From the NCBI RefSeq assembly GCF_001953055.1, contig NZ_CP019044.1, forward strand, positions 124,001 to 188,000: a stretch of 64,000 bases of DNA, written 5' to 3'. The notes under the pieces are model-generated. The model saw nothing but the letters and a program-made list of their open reading frames with translations, did not search any database and was not told the origin of the DNA. Below are positions 8,998-17,303 of this stretch, piece by piece. Position 1 is the first letter of the stretch; each line of letters starts with the position of its first letter. The translations under genes were made by a program, and so were the position numbers. This DNA is from Salaquimonas pukyongi (lineage in GTDB: Bacteria; Pseudomonadota; Alphaproteobacteria; Rhizobiales; Rhizobiaceae).

Positions 8998-9054
8998 CTA
9001 AGAACTATATACTGAGCTCTCCTCTCGAAAAAGAATAACCGAAGTAGATTCAAC

Positions 9055-9459
9055 ATGGGAATCCCCGAATCCGAACTTGCCGAAAAGTTCATCCATGCGG
9101 CCGGCCCCGGCGGGCAGAACGTCAACAAGGTGGCAACCGCCGTTCAATTGCGCTTTGACGTGCGCAATTCGCCGTCGTTGACCGCCTATGTGAAAAACCG
9201 GCTGCGCCAGATCGCCAGCCATCTGATGACGGGCGAGGGCGAACTGGTGATCGAGGCTTCGCGCTACCGCACCCAGGGCCGCAACCGCGAGGATGCCCGT
9301 GCGCGGCTTGCCGAACTGATTGCCGAAGCGGCCAGGCCGCCGCCCAAGAAGCGCAGGAAGACCAAACCTTCCAAGGGAGCGATCGAGCGCCGGCTGAAAG
9401 CCAAGGCAGGCCGCGGCCAGGTCAAGAAACTGCGCGGCAGGGTGCGCCGGGAAGATTGA
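9055..9459 (+). CDS. arfB: Alternative ribosome-rescue factor ArfB (YaeJ-like peptidyl-tRNA hydrolase)
   Basis: 134 residues. The catalytic loop GPGGQNVNKVATAVQLRFD contains the release-factor GGQ motif, and the C-terminal tail is Lys/Arg-rich (PPPKKRRKTKPSKG, KAGRGQVKKLRGRVRR), as in ArfB, where it enters the empty mRNA channel of stalled ribosomes. The GGQ lies only about 18 residues from the start, whereas related proteins have roughly ten more residues before IPESEL. The ATG used here sits in AT-rich DNA belonging to the neighbouring insertion. The N-terminus therefore looks trimmed and re-started; the core is intact and it may still work. Confidence 0.88.
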   Translation: MGIPESELAEKFIHAAGPGGQNVNKVATAVQLRFDVRNSPSLTAYVKNRLRQIASHLMTGEGELVIEASRYRTQGRNREDARARLAELIAEAARPPPKKRRKTKPSKGAIERRLKAKAGRGQVKKLRGRVRRED

Positions 9460-9462
9460 CCC

Positions 9463-10620
9463 CTACCACCATACCCCGCCGCGGGTGATGCGGATGCGCG
9501 GCTTTCCATCGGCGGGCGCAAGGCTTTCTTTGCTGGCCGGTTTGTTGTGCCGGGCCTGGCCTTTCAGCGGCTTTACGGCATCAGAGCTCATCACGCTGGC
9601 ATAGTCGGCATATTTGGAGCTTTCGCTGCGGCCCCATCTGCGCCGGATACGCGGTACGGGCGATGGGCGCTTGGGCAGTTTCCGGCGCATTTCCCCCGGA
9701 ATGATCTCGCCGGCAGGTTTCCTGCCTCTAGCGATCTCTTCAATGGTTTCCGGCGCCTCTTTCAATGCCATCAGCCGTTCGATGCGGTCTTCCGTCCTGG
9801 GATGGGTTCTTAATAGCGACGGGTTGGGAATGCGCCCGCCGGGCAGCACCATGCCCTCCCAATGGGGCTTTTGCGCATTTTCAAGCTTGATGAGGGCAGA
9901 GGCCAGCCCGTCGGGATCGCCCGTCAGCATTGCCGCGCCAAGATCGGCATCGTATTCGCGGGTGCGCGAGAGTGCCAATTGCAACAGCCCGCCTGCCGTC
10001 GGTGCGAACATCAGCACGAGGACCGCGAGCCAGGGAACAGCAGCTCCGCCGCCGAACAGGATCGAGGGGATATTGGCAAGCAGGGCGAAGGTGCCGAAGG
10101 TGGACATCATCGAGGTGAACCGGCTCACCATGTCGGCAATCGCCATCACCTTGATGTCATCGTTTTTGATATGGGTGATCTCATGCGCCATGATGGCGGC
10201 AAGCTCCCGCTTGGTCATGGCGCGTATCAGCTTGTCGGTCATCGCCACTGCCGAATTGTGCTTTCTGCCCACGGCGAAGGCATTCATCATGTTGGAAGGT
10301 ACCACATGGAGTTCCGGCCGGCTTTCAAGCCCGGCCCGCTCGACAAGCTGGTCGAGAATGGCATGGCCCGCCGGAAACTGCGCCGGTGAAACCTTCTGTG
10401 CCTTGTACATGCGCAGCACGATTTGCGGGCTGACACGGCTTGCCATGAAAAGGCTGACGCCGCCGAAAACCGCCGCATACAGGATGCCGTTGGCGCCGAA
10501 AAACACCCAGGCAACCACAGCCAGCAGCACAATGGAACCGCCGACCAGCAGCCAGGTGTGGATCGCATTGAGCCAGGCATGCTGCCGCTGGCGGAAGAAA
10601 CTCAATTGCGTGTCGGCCAT
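9463..10620 (-). CDS. M48 family zinc metalloprotease, HtpX-like
   Basis: 385 residues, longer than E. coli HtpX (about 290). Two hydrophobic segments (about 22-42 and 45-62) precede the catalytic HEITH (about 146-150), and the third zinc ligand lies in REYDADLGAAML. Two more hydrophobic stretches lie between (about 165-215). The last 100 residues are a basic, probably cytoplasmic extension not found in minimal HtpX. The family degrades misfolded membrane proteins. It converges with arfB with only three bases between the stops. Confidence 0.88.
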   Translation of the reverse strand: MADTQLSFFRQRQHAWLNAIHTWLLVGGSIVLLAVVAWVFFGANGILYAAVFGGVSLFMASRVSPQIVLRMYKAQKVSPAQFPAGHAILDQLVERAGLESRPELHVVPSNMMNAFAVGRKHNSAVAMTDKLIRAMTKRELAAIMAHEITHIKNDDIKVMAIADMVSRFTSMMSTFGTFALLANIPSILFGGGAAVPWLAVLVLMFAPTAGGLLQLALSRTREYDADLGAAMLTGDPDGLASALIKLENAQKPHWEGMVLPGGRIPNPSLLRTHPRTEDRIERLMALKEAPETIEEIARGRKPAGEIIPGEMRRKLPKRPSPVPRIRRRWGRSESSKYADYASVMSSDAVKPLKGQARHNKPASKESLAPADGKPRIRITRGGVWW

Positions 10621-10632
10621 GCCGCTCTCCGG

Positions 10633-10851
10633 TTAATGGTGGTATTCATCTCCCAGATAGGTGGCATTGCCGCCCGCTGCAACGTTCGCCATTTGTTGGG
10701 ACGGTCGGTCTGAAACGGCAAAGCCGTGCATTCTTGCCATTGCCATGTTCCCATTGGTAAACTGGCCGGACGTGATTCCCGGCGAGGCAGCACGATGGGA
10801 CGGGTGGCCGGTTGAGCCAGAAACCATCCGGAAATCATTATGGCGCACCAT
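10633..10851 (-). CDS. Possible small protein upstream of the HtpX-like gene
   Basis: A 72-codon ORF ending 12 bases before the protease start, in the same direction. It is Gly/Ser/Met-rich with a C-terminus NATYLGDEYHH. No Shine-Dalgarno is evident and I know no homologue; the same DNA is the promoter region for the rightward mepA. It may be a non-coding leader. Confidence 0.22.
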   Translation of the reverse strand: MVRHNDFRMVSGSTGHPSHRAASPGITSGQFTNGNMAMARMHGFAVSDRPSQQMANVAAGGNATYLGDEYHH

Positions 10852-10898
10852 GCCGCCGGAAGGCTGAAGCGCAAAACATCCAGCTCAGGATTGATACC

Positions 10899-12083
10899 TT
10901 GGAAATCACTGCCAGGACCGGATTCATAGCTCCCTTCGCGATATGCCGGTTTATCGCTCTGGTGACGGTTGCGTGCATGCTTTTTTCGGGACAGGCGGTT
11001 GCGCAAACCCCGGCAAAGAAGGTGTTCGGCTCCATGGCGGGTGCGGCGGCGCTAAAGCCTGCTGCCCACGGATTTTATTCACGCGGCTGCCTGGCGGGCG
11101 CCGTGGCCATGCCGTTCGACGGCCCCACATGGCAGGTGATGCGCATTTCCCGCAATCGCCGCTGGGGTCACCCCGATCTCATCCGCATCATCGAGGAACT
11201 GTCGATCAAGGCCAATCGCAGCGGCTGGAATGGTTTGCTGGTCGGCGACATTTCGCAGCCGCGCGGCGGGCCCATGCTGACCGGTCACCGCTCCCATCAG
11301 ATCGGGCTTGATGCCGATATCTGGCTGACACCCATGCCCAACCGGCGGCTGACCTATCGCGAGCGCGAGGATACCAGCGCGATTTCCATATTGAAGAAGG
11401 GCACCAATTATGTTGATGACCGGCGCTGGAACAAGTCATTCGAAAAACTGCTTTATCATGCCGCGAACTTTCCCCAGGTTGAGCGCCTGTTGGTTCATCC
11501 CGGCATCAAGAAGAAACTCTGCGACACGGTAAAAGGCGACCGCTCCTGGCTCCAGAAAGTGCGGCCATTTTACGGCCACCACTACCATTTCCATTTGCGG
11601 ATCGGCTGCCCGCCAGGCTCGGTGGACTGCAGGCGTCAAAAGGCGACGACGCCGGGAACCGGCTGCGATTCATCCCTGAAATGGTGGTTTGATGTCGCTC
11701 TTGCGCCGAAGAAAAAGACCAAGAAAAAGAAAACCGCAAAAAAGACCAAGCCCAAAAAGCCCAAGGTGATCACCGTGGCAGATCTTCCGAAAACCTGTCA
11801 GGGCGTGGTGAGAGCCGGTGAAAAGCCGGGACGTGCTGCCATCTACAATGCCAGGTCCCTGTCGGGGTTTGTCGCGCCGAAACTCGATCTGCCGGCACGG
11901 TTTGACCCCATGGCAGCGCTCGCCAGCCGCCCGATCGAGGCAAGTGGCAAGCCGTTGAAAAAAATCGCTGCCGCAGCAAAGCCGGCGGCTGCCGCAGTAC
12001 CCACAAGGCGGCAGAATGCACGAACCGTTTTCGAACCGATCACCGGCCCGGTACCCGTCCCGACGCCAAGGCCGGCGCGGTAG
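10899..12083 (+). CDS. mepA: Penicillin-insensitive murein endopeptidase
   Basis: About 394 residues from a TTG at 10899, which has AGGA eight bases upstream and opens a signal sequence (FIALVTVACMLFSGQAVAQ); an earlier TTG at 10812 would add a stretch that does not look like a signal. The LAS-type zinc peptidase motifs are present: GHRSHQIGLDADIW, and HYHFHLRIGCP near residue 240. MepA cleaves D-Ala-meso-DAP cross-links in the periplasm. The C-terminal 130 residues are an extension starting with a Lys-rich run (KKKTKKKKTAKKTK) and Pro-rich repeats, longer than the E. coli enzyme. Confidence 0.9.
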   Translation: MEITARTGFIAPFAICRFIALVTVACMLFSGQAVAQTPAKKVFGSMAGAAALKPAAHGFYSRGCLAGAVAMPFDGPTWQVMRISRNRRWGHPDLIRIIEELSIKANRSGWNGLLVGDISQPRGGPMLTGHRSHQIGLDADIWLTPMPNRRLTYREREDTSAISILKKGTNYVDDRRWNKSFEKLLYHAANFPQVERLLVHPGIKKKLCDTVKGDRSWLQKVRPFYGHHYHFHLRIGCPPGSVDCRRQKATTPGTGCDSSLKWWFDVALAPKKKTKKKKTAKKTKPKKPKVITVADLPKTCQGVVRAGEKPGRAAIYNARSLSGFVAPKLDLPARFDPMAALASRPIEASGKPLKKIAAAAKPAAAAVPTRRQNARTVFEPITGPVPVPTPRPAR

Positions 12084-12096
12084 TGGCATCAAGGTC

Positions 12097-12110
12097 CAGG
12101 ACACGCTCTA
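12097..12110 (-). repeat. Terminal remnant of the CTAG-targeted inverted-repeat element
   Basis: CAGGACACGCTCTA is identical to the terminus of the elements at 48145-48394 and 58296-58487. Its last three bases, read on the minus strand, are the TAG stop of the SH3-domain gene. Only about 14 bases are recognisable; the interior is missing. Confidence 0.55.
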
Positions 12111-12689
12111 GTCGATTTTCTCGTCCGGATAGACACCCCACAAAGTGACCTGCCGAGCATAGCCGGACCAGTCTCTGGCCTGGATCTCGCACCAGCCGTT
12201 TTCACAGGCATCAATCTCTGCCAGCACACCGGCTTCCATCCTTGCAACGACAGGGGCGCTGGTATCGGGCTTGCTGTGCAGTTCCACCATGCCGCCTTCG
12301 TCCTTCAGCCAGGGTGAGACCAGGGCAGTGCGTTTGCCCGTCAGCAGGGTTTGAACAATCCAGCCTTCAGCGCCGTCTGAATCGCGCACTTTGCGCCAGT
12401 TGTCGTATTCCTGCAGGATTTCCAGCGGCAGGCCCCGTTTGGTGAACATCCAGTCGACGGAATATTCCCGGCCCGGCCCGACGCGCATATTGACCTTGCT
12501 TGCCTTGAGCGAAACGAACCGCGGCAGTGGCAGTCCGGACTTTCCCTTGTTTGCGGCAGCCAGGACAGCAGTTGGAGCGATGGCCGTGCCCAAAGCAGCA
12601 AGAATCGGTGTTGAGAGCAGTGGCGCGGTCAGCATGCCGGCGGTAAGCAGGGAGGCGGTGAGATGACGAAGAGAACGCAACTTCTTCAT
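12108..12689 (-). CDS. Secreted SH3-like domain protein
   Basis: 193 residues with an N-terminal signal (LTASLLTAGMLTAPLLSTP, cleavage probably near residue 45 after VLAA). Two bacterial SH3-type repeats follow: one about 58-115 (ASKVNMRVGPGREYSVDW, VRDSDGAEGWIVQTLL) and a more divergent one about 120-185 (VELHSKPDTSAPVVARMEAG, GWCEIQARDWSGYARQ). Such proteins bind or sense peptidoglycan in the periplasm. It converges on mepA, another murein-related gene, with 24 bases between the stops. Its stop TAG coincides with the end of a repeat element. Confidence 0.82.
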   Translation of the reverse strand: MKKLRSLRHLTASLLTAGMLTAPLLSTPILAALGTAIAPTAVLAAANKGKSGLPLPRFVSLKASKVNMRVGPGREYSVDWMFTKRGLPLEILQEYDNWRKVRDSDGAEGWIVQTLLTGKRTALVSPWLKDEGGMVELHSKPDTSAPVVARMEAGVLAEIDACENGWCEIQARDWSGYARQVTLWGVYPDEKID

Positions 12690-12926
12690 TTTTACTCGAC
12701 AATCCGTGTTTCAGGTTGATTGGCCAAATGTGCAATTCCCGGCCGCTGCCGTCTTGACCGCAGGCCCATTGGCGGTGCCAAATGCGTCTGATAAACAGGC
12801 TTGCCGTCCGGGAAAAATCATGGTGATTGAAGCTACACCGGACAGGGTTAAAGAGCCGTCAACAGATCGCCGGAATCAGCCAAGGCCGGGCGAAAACCGG
12901 CACGGGCAGGAGTTTGCAGCCAGCAC

Positions 12927-13922
12927 ATGACCGCTACGAAACCGAAGATCATTGTTACACGCAAGCTGCCCGATGCGGTCGAAACCCGCATGTGCGAGCT
13001 GTTTGACACGGAACTGAACCTCGATGACACGCCATTCTCCCGTGCCCGGCTGATCGAGGCGGTCAAAACGGCTGAGTGCCTGGTTCCCACGGTCACCGAC
13101 CGCATTGACCGCTCGGTGATCGGCCAGGCAGGCGAGCAATTGAAACTGATCGCCAATTTCGGCAACGGGGTGGACAACATCGATATTGCCGCCGCCGCCG
13201 AAAAGGGCATTGCCGTTACCAACACCCCCAATGTGCTGACGGAAGATACGGCGGACATGACCCTGGGACTGATGATCGCTGTGGCGCGCCGCTTCGATGA
13301 GGGCGTTGATGCCATGCGCGAAGGCCGCTTCAAGGGCTGGTCGCCCACCTGGATGCTCGGCCGCCGCATTTGGGGCAAGCGCCTTGGCATTGTCGGCATG
13401 GGCCGCATCGGCACTGCTGTTGCCCGACGCGCCAAGGCGTTCGGCCTTTCGATCCACTACCACAACCGCGAACGCGTGGCAGAACAGGTGGAGCAGGAAC
13501 TGGAAGCAACCTATTGGGCTTCGCTGGACCAGATGCTGGCCCGTGTCGATGTGGTTTCGGTAAACTGCCCCCACACACCGGCAACCTTTCACCTTCTTTC
13601 AGCCCGCCGCATCGCGCTGATGCAGCCGGGCTCCATCATCGTGAACACGGCCCGCGGCGAGATCATCGACCAGGATGCCCTGGTCAAGGCACTGCAGGAG
13701 GGCAAGATTGCCGGTGCCGGCCTCGATGTGCTGGAACACGAACCGGCGGTGAGCGAGGACCTGATGGAACTTTCGCGGCAGGGCAAGGCGGTCATCCTGC
13801 CCCATATGGGATCGGCGACCATTGAGAGCCGTCAGGAAATGGGCGAACGGGTGATCATCAACATCCGCACCTGGATGGACGGCCACCGCCCGCCCGACCG
13901 AATTCTGCCGAACATGGTGTAA
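12927..13922 (+). CDS. D-2-hydroxyacid dehydrogenase (glyoxylate/hydroxypyruvate reductase GyaR-like)
   Basis: 331 residues. The Rossmann signature GIVGMGRIGTAVARR begins near residue 155. The catalytic triad of the family is visible as Arg in VNTARGEIID, Glu in DVLEHEP and His in LPHMGSAT. The long RRIWGKRLG and HNRERVAEQVE segments match glyoxylate reductases (NAD(P)H-dependent reduction of glyoxylate or hydroxypyruvate) better than phosphoglycerate dehydrogenase. It precedes the dimethylargininase gene by 15 bases and is probably co-transcribed. Exact substrate is inferred. Confidence 0.88.
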   Translation: MTATKPKIIVTRKLPDAVETRMCELFDTELNLDDTPFSRARLIEAVKTAECLVPTVTDRIDRSVIGQAGEQLKLIANFGNGVDNIDIAAAAEKGIAVTNTPNVLTEDTADMTLGLMIAVARRFDEGVDAMREGRFKGWSPTWMLGRRIWGKRLGIVGMGRIGTAVARRAKAFGLSIHYHNRERVAEQVEQELEATYWASLDQMLARVDVVSVNCPHTPATFHLLSARRIALMQPGSIIVNTARGEIIDQDALVKALQEGKIAGAGLDVLEHEPAVSEDLMELSRQGKAVILPHMGSATIESRQEMGERVIINIRTWMDGHRPPDRILPNMV

Positions 13923-13937
13923 CCTGGAGAAAGCGAG

Positions 13938-14726
13938 ATGAAGGGAGAACGTTCCTGGCGGTTCAGCCATGCGGTTTCACGCCTGCCCGGCGAGAGCATC
14001 GCCAGCGGCCTGCGTGCGCAGGCGGGCACCGACCCTGACCCGAAAACGTTTCTGGCAGAGCACCGAGCCTATACCAGGGCGCTGGAGGAAACCGGGGCAA
14101 AGGTTACCGTGCTTGATGCGCTGGAGGAGTTTCCCGATTCGGTCTTCATCGAGGATGCCGCCCTGTGCGCTGGCGGCACGGCGATCATTTTGCGGCCGGG
14201 CGCTGAAAGCCGCTATGGAGAGGCCGCTGCCGTCGCCCCAGCGCTTGAAGCCATTTTTGGCTCGGTTAAACGGCTCGAACGGGGTTTTGTGGATGGCGGC
14301 GATGTTCTCCTGACCGATGACGAAGCGCTGATCGGCATGTCGGAGCGCACCGATCAGGAAGGTGTCGACGCGCTTTCTGAAATCCTTGAGCCGCTCGGCT
14401 ACCGCACCCGCACCGTGCACACGCCGCCCGGCGTTCTGCATTTCAAATCGGATTGCGGACTGCTTGACAGCAATACGATCTTTTCAACGGCGCGGCTTGC
14501 CAATTCGGGCTGCTTTGAGGGCTATCGGGTGATCGAGGCAGTTGCGGGCGAGGAGGCAGCCGCCAACCTGATCCGCTTCAACGATCCGGTGTTCCTGCGC
14601 AGCGGATTTCCAAAGACTCTCGCCCTGCTCCAGTCTGAGGGATACAAGGTGATAACGCTTTCCGCCGATCAGGCCGCCCTGGTGGATGGCGGGCTGTCCT
14701 GCATGTCACTGAGATTCAGTCTTTGA
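13938..14726 (+). CDS. Dimethylarginine dimethylaminohydrolase (DDAH)
   Basis: 262 residues with the pentein fold signatures: an acidic catalytic site in DSVFIEDAAL, RGFVDGGDVLLT, the catalytic His in GVLHFKSDCGLL, and the nucleophilic Cys near the C-terminus in GGLSCMSLRFSL. DDAH hydrolyses methylated arginines to citrulline and methylamines; bacterial members may use them as nitrogen source, and arginine deiminase-like activity is an alternative. It follows a hydroxyacid dehydrogenase in a likely two-gene operon and overlaps the convergent GNAT gene by 11 bases. Confidence 0.87.
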   Translation: MKGERSWRFSHAVSRLPGESIASGLRAQAGTDPDPKTFLAEHRAYTRALEETGAKVTVLDALEEFPDSVFIEDAALCAGGTAIILRPGAESRYGEAAAVAPALEAIFGSVKRLERGFVDGGDVLLTDDEALIGMSERTDQEGVDALSEILEPLGYRTRTVHTPPGVLHFKSDCGLLDSNTIFSTARLANSGCFEGYRVIEAVAGEEAAANLIRFNDPVFLRSGFPKTLALLQSEGYKVITLSADQAALVDGGLSCMSLRFSL

Positions 14727-15195
14727 GCCTTTTTCGCATGGTGATCGAGGTGGGGCGGTCATAACCTGCATGGGCCGTCTCGGCGGTTCTGGTGAAACCG
14801 AGCGCCTCGAAAAACCGGTGGTTGTTCACCAGTTCGACACGCGATTGCAGTTCAAGTTCCCGGTAACCGAGCTGGCGGGCAAGCGCTTCCGCTTCGCTCA
14901 TCAGACGTTGGCCCAGCCCCTTCCCGCGCGATTTCTCTGCCACGGCGAGTTTACCCACGTAAAGACAGTCGCCGCGCGGATCGCAGAAGATGCAGGCAGC
15001 AGGCGCAGTGCCGTCGAAAAGCACCAGTGCATGTTCACGCGCTGCCTTCTGCTGCAGGGTTTTGATTGTCAGGCGATTGGCTGAGGAAGGCGGATCGATA
15101 ACACCGTCCATATAAGCGAATGCGCCAAGAATCAGATCAAGGACGGCGGGCCAGTGTGGCTCGCCCGGCATCATCCGCCGCAGTATCACTGTCAT
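14716..15195 (-). CDS. GNAT family N-acetyltransferase
   Basis: 159 residues. The acetyl-CoA binding motif A is clear in LYVGKLAVAEKSRGKGLGQRL (about residues 75-95, R-x-x-G-x-G), followed by motif B RELELQSRVELVNNHRFFEALGF. Substrate cannot be told from sequence; the LVNNHRFFEALGFTRT ending is common among small-molecule or ribosomal-protein acetylases. It lies 18 bases after the MoeB-like gene on the same strand and may be the last gene of the dnaA-dnaN-recF-moeB run. Confidence 0.85.
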   Translation of the reverse strand: MTVILRRMMPGEPHWPAVLDLILGAFAYMDGVIDPPSSANRLTIKTLQQKAAREHALVLFDGTAPAACIFCDPRGDCLYVGKLAVAEKSRGKGLGQRLMSEAEALARQLGYRELELQSRVELVNNHRFFEALGFTRTAETAHAGYDRPTSITMRKRLKD

Positions 15196-15213
15196 GGCGT
15201 TTTCAGGGTCAAT

Positions 15214-15960
15214 TCAACCCTGCCGCTTGTAACGGATGGTTTCAAACCGCATCGCCTTGCCATCGATCATCAACAGGCGTCCCACCAGCGGCTCGCCGAC
15301 ACCGGTGATGATCTTGATCGCCTCCATCGCCTGAAGCGAACCCATCACGCCGGTCAGCGCTCCCAGAATGCCGGCTTCCGCACAGGCCGGCAATAATCCG
15401 TCATCGGGCTTGTCGGGAAAGATGTCCCGGTAGCGCGGATTGGGGTTGCCCTTATTGTCTGCAAGATGGGGCATCAGAACCGTCAGCGTGCCGTCAAACC
15501 GCCCGACGGCAGCCGTCACCAGCGGCTTTTCAAGCTTTTCGCAGACATCTGCAGCCAGATAGCGCGTGGCGAAATTGTCCGAACCGTCCACCACAAGATC
15601 ATAACCGCCGATCAGGCGTTCGGCATTTGCCTCATTCAGTCTTTCATCGTGCCGGATTGCGGTCACATAGGGGTTGATCCGCTGAAGGGAATGCTCGGCC
15701 GACTGCGTCTTTGCGGTGCCGACTGCATTGCTGTCATGGATGACCTGGCGCTGCAGGTTCGACAGCGAAACCGTGTCATCATCGGCAATCCCCAGCGTGC
15801 CAACTCCGGCAGCGGCAAGATATTGGAGCACCGGCGAACCAAGCCCCCCCGCGCCGATCACCAGCACTTTCGCCGCTTTCAGCTTCTGCTGGCCTGCTCC
15901 CCCAACTTCCGCCAGTACGATGTGGCGGGCATAGCGTTCCAGTTCGCTTTCATCGAGCAT
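15214..15960 (-). CDS. MoeB/ThiF/HesA family adenylyltransferase
   Basis: 248 residues from an ATG at 15960, preferred because GGAG lies nine bases upstream and the family start LDESELERYARHI follows. The ATP-binding GAGGLGSPVLQYLAAAG and the nucleotide-proximal NLQRQVIHD are present, as is the catalytic Cys loop PACAEAGILGALTG. The enzyme adenylates the C-terminal Gly of a MoaD- or ThiS-like protein. Unlike classical MoeB, the zinc-binding CxxC pair is replaced (RYRDIFP instead of a CYRC-type segment) and the protein ends before the second CxxC, so no structural zinc site is expected. It follows recF by 28 bases. Confidence 0.88.
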   Translation of the reverse strand: MLDESELERYARHIVLAEVGGAGQQKLKAAKVLVIGAGGLGSPVLQYLAAAGVGTLGIADDDTVSLSNLQRQVIHDSNAVGTAKTQSAEHSLQRINPYVTAIRHDERLNEANAERLIGGYDLVVDGSDNFATRYLAADVCEKLEKPLVTAAVGRFDGTLTVLMPHLADNKGNPNPRYRDIFPDKPDDGLLPACAEAGILGALTGVMGSLQAMEAIKIITGVGEPLVGRLLMIDGKAMRFETIRYKRQG

Positions 15961-15988
15961 GTTGGTGGCTCCGCAGACCAGGTGTAAT

Positions 15989-17179
15989 TCAGCCGGTTGT
16001 AACACTGCCGCCGCCAACGGTGAAGAACTGGCCGCGCTCGCCCAGCGCGGTAAACAGTGCCCGGTCCGTGCCCGTCATGAAGGCCTGACAGCCCAACCCG
16101 TCCACCATGTCGAACAGGGCGGTGCGGCGCTTTTCGTCAAGATGGGCTGCAATTTCATCCAGCAGCAGGATCGGCGCAAAGCCGTTGATCTCGCGGGCCA
16201 GCCTTGCATGGGCAAGCACCATGCCGATCAGCAGTGCCTTCTGTTCGCCGGTCGAGCACAAGGCAGCAGGCATCGACTTCGGCCGGTGGTGGACTGCGAT
16301 GTCGCTGCGGTGTGGCCCTTCCAGGGTGCGGCCCGCCCCCTTGTCATTCCATCGATTGGCGCGAAGGCGGGCGGCATACTCGGCTTCCAGGTCGCTTGCC
16401 GCCATGTCCCCATGGGCACTTTCAAGCGTACCCTCAAGGGCAACCACTGCGTCGGGAAAGAGTGAACCTGCCTCGTGCTGCGCAATGATGGCAGCCGACA
16501 AAAGCGAGGCCAGTTCCCGCCGGGCAGCAACAATGGCGGTAGCCAGTTCCGCCATCTGGGTTTCCACCGCGTCAAGCCAGGGCCCTGGCGTAGTGTCTTC
16601 CGACAGGAGCCGGTTGCGCCCGCGCATCGCCTTTTCAAAATCGTTGACTCGCCGTCCGTGCAAAGGGTCGATCGCAAGCACCATGCGGTCGAGGAATTTG
16701 CGCCGGTCGCTGGCAGGTCCGGTAAACAGCCCGTCCATAGCCGGCGTCAGCCAGGCAATCCGGCTGTGCTCCAGCAGCGCATCGATGGTTTTTGCCTGAC
16801 TGCCATTGATGCGAACCTTGCGCTGGGTTTCTATGCCTGCTGGAGTTTCAACCAGCCCGGTTCCGATCTCGGCCGGCCCGTGCGCGCCACTTAAGGCAGC
16901 GAACACGCTCCATGCCCCCGATCCGCCCGCCCGGGCTATCTGGTCATAGGCAGCCCGCCGCAACCCGCGTCCTGGCGACAGAAAGGAAACCGCCTCCATC
17001 AAATTCGTTTTGCCGGAACCGTTTTCTCCGGTCAGCACCACATGACGCTGATCAATTTCGAGGGAAAGGCTGTCATAATTCCTGAAATCGGTCAGCCGCA
17101 GCACCTCAAGATGTACGGGCCGGTAGGCCGGTTCTGTCCCGGCGGCTTGGTCTTGTGCTGTTTCTTCCGTCCGGGCCAT
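15989..17179 (-). CDS. recF: DNA replication and repair protein RecF
   Basis: About 396 residues from an ATG at 17179, with AGGAG ten bases upstream (a GTG at 17212 would add 11 residues). The SMC-like ATPase motifs are visible: VHLEVLRLTDFRNYDSLSLE at the N-terminus, Walker A GENGSGKTNLMEAV, the signature-like STGEQKALLIGMVLAHARL, and Walker B PILLLDEIAAHLDE. RecF with RecO and RecR loads RecA at gaps. It belongs to the conserved dnaA-dnaN-recF order. Confidence 0.95.
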   Translation of the reverse strand: MARTEETAQDQAAGTEPAYRPVHLEVLRLTDFRNYDSLSLEIDQRHVVLTGENGSGKTNLMEAVSFLSPGRGLRRAAYDQIARAGGSGAWSVFAALSGAHGPAEIGTGLVETPAGIETQRKVRINGSQAKTIDALLEHSRIAWLTPAMDGLFTGPASDRRKFLDRMVLAIDPLHGRRVNDFEKAMRGRNRLLSEDTTPGPWLDAVETQMAELATAIVAARRELASLLSAAIIAQHEAGSLFPDAVVALEGTLESAHGDMAASDLEAEYAARLRANRWNDKGAGRTLEGPHRSDIAVHHRPKSMPAALCSTGEQKALLIGMVLAHARLAREINGFAPILLLDEIAAHLDEKRRTALFDMVDGLGCQAFMTGTDRALFTALGERGQFFTVGGGSVTTG

Positions 17180-17303
17180 CGCGCAACGCTCCTGCCGGGC
17201 TCTTGCCGGCACAAGGGTGATTCACCCGATGGATAGCATATTTGGCGGCAAAATCCGCAAGGCGCCGTATTGGCGCGCCTTACACCCCTGGGCACCCGGG
17301 CGC

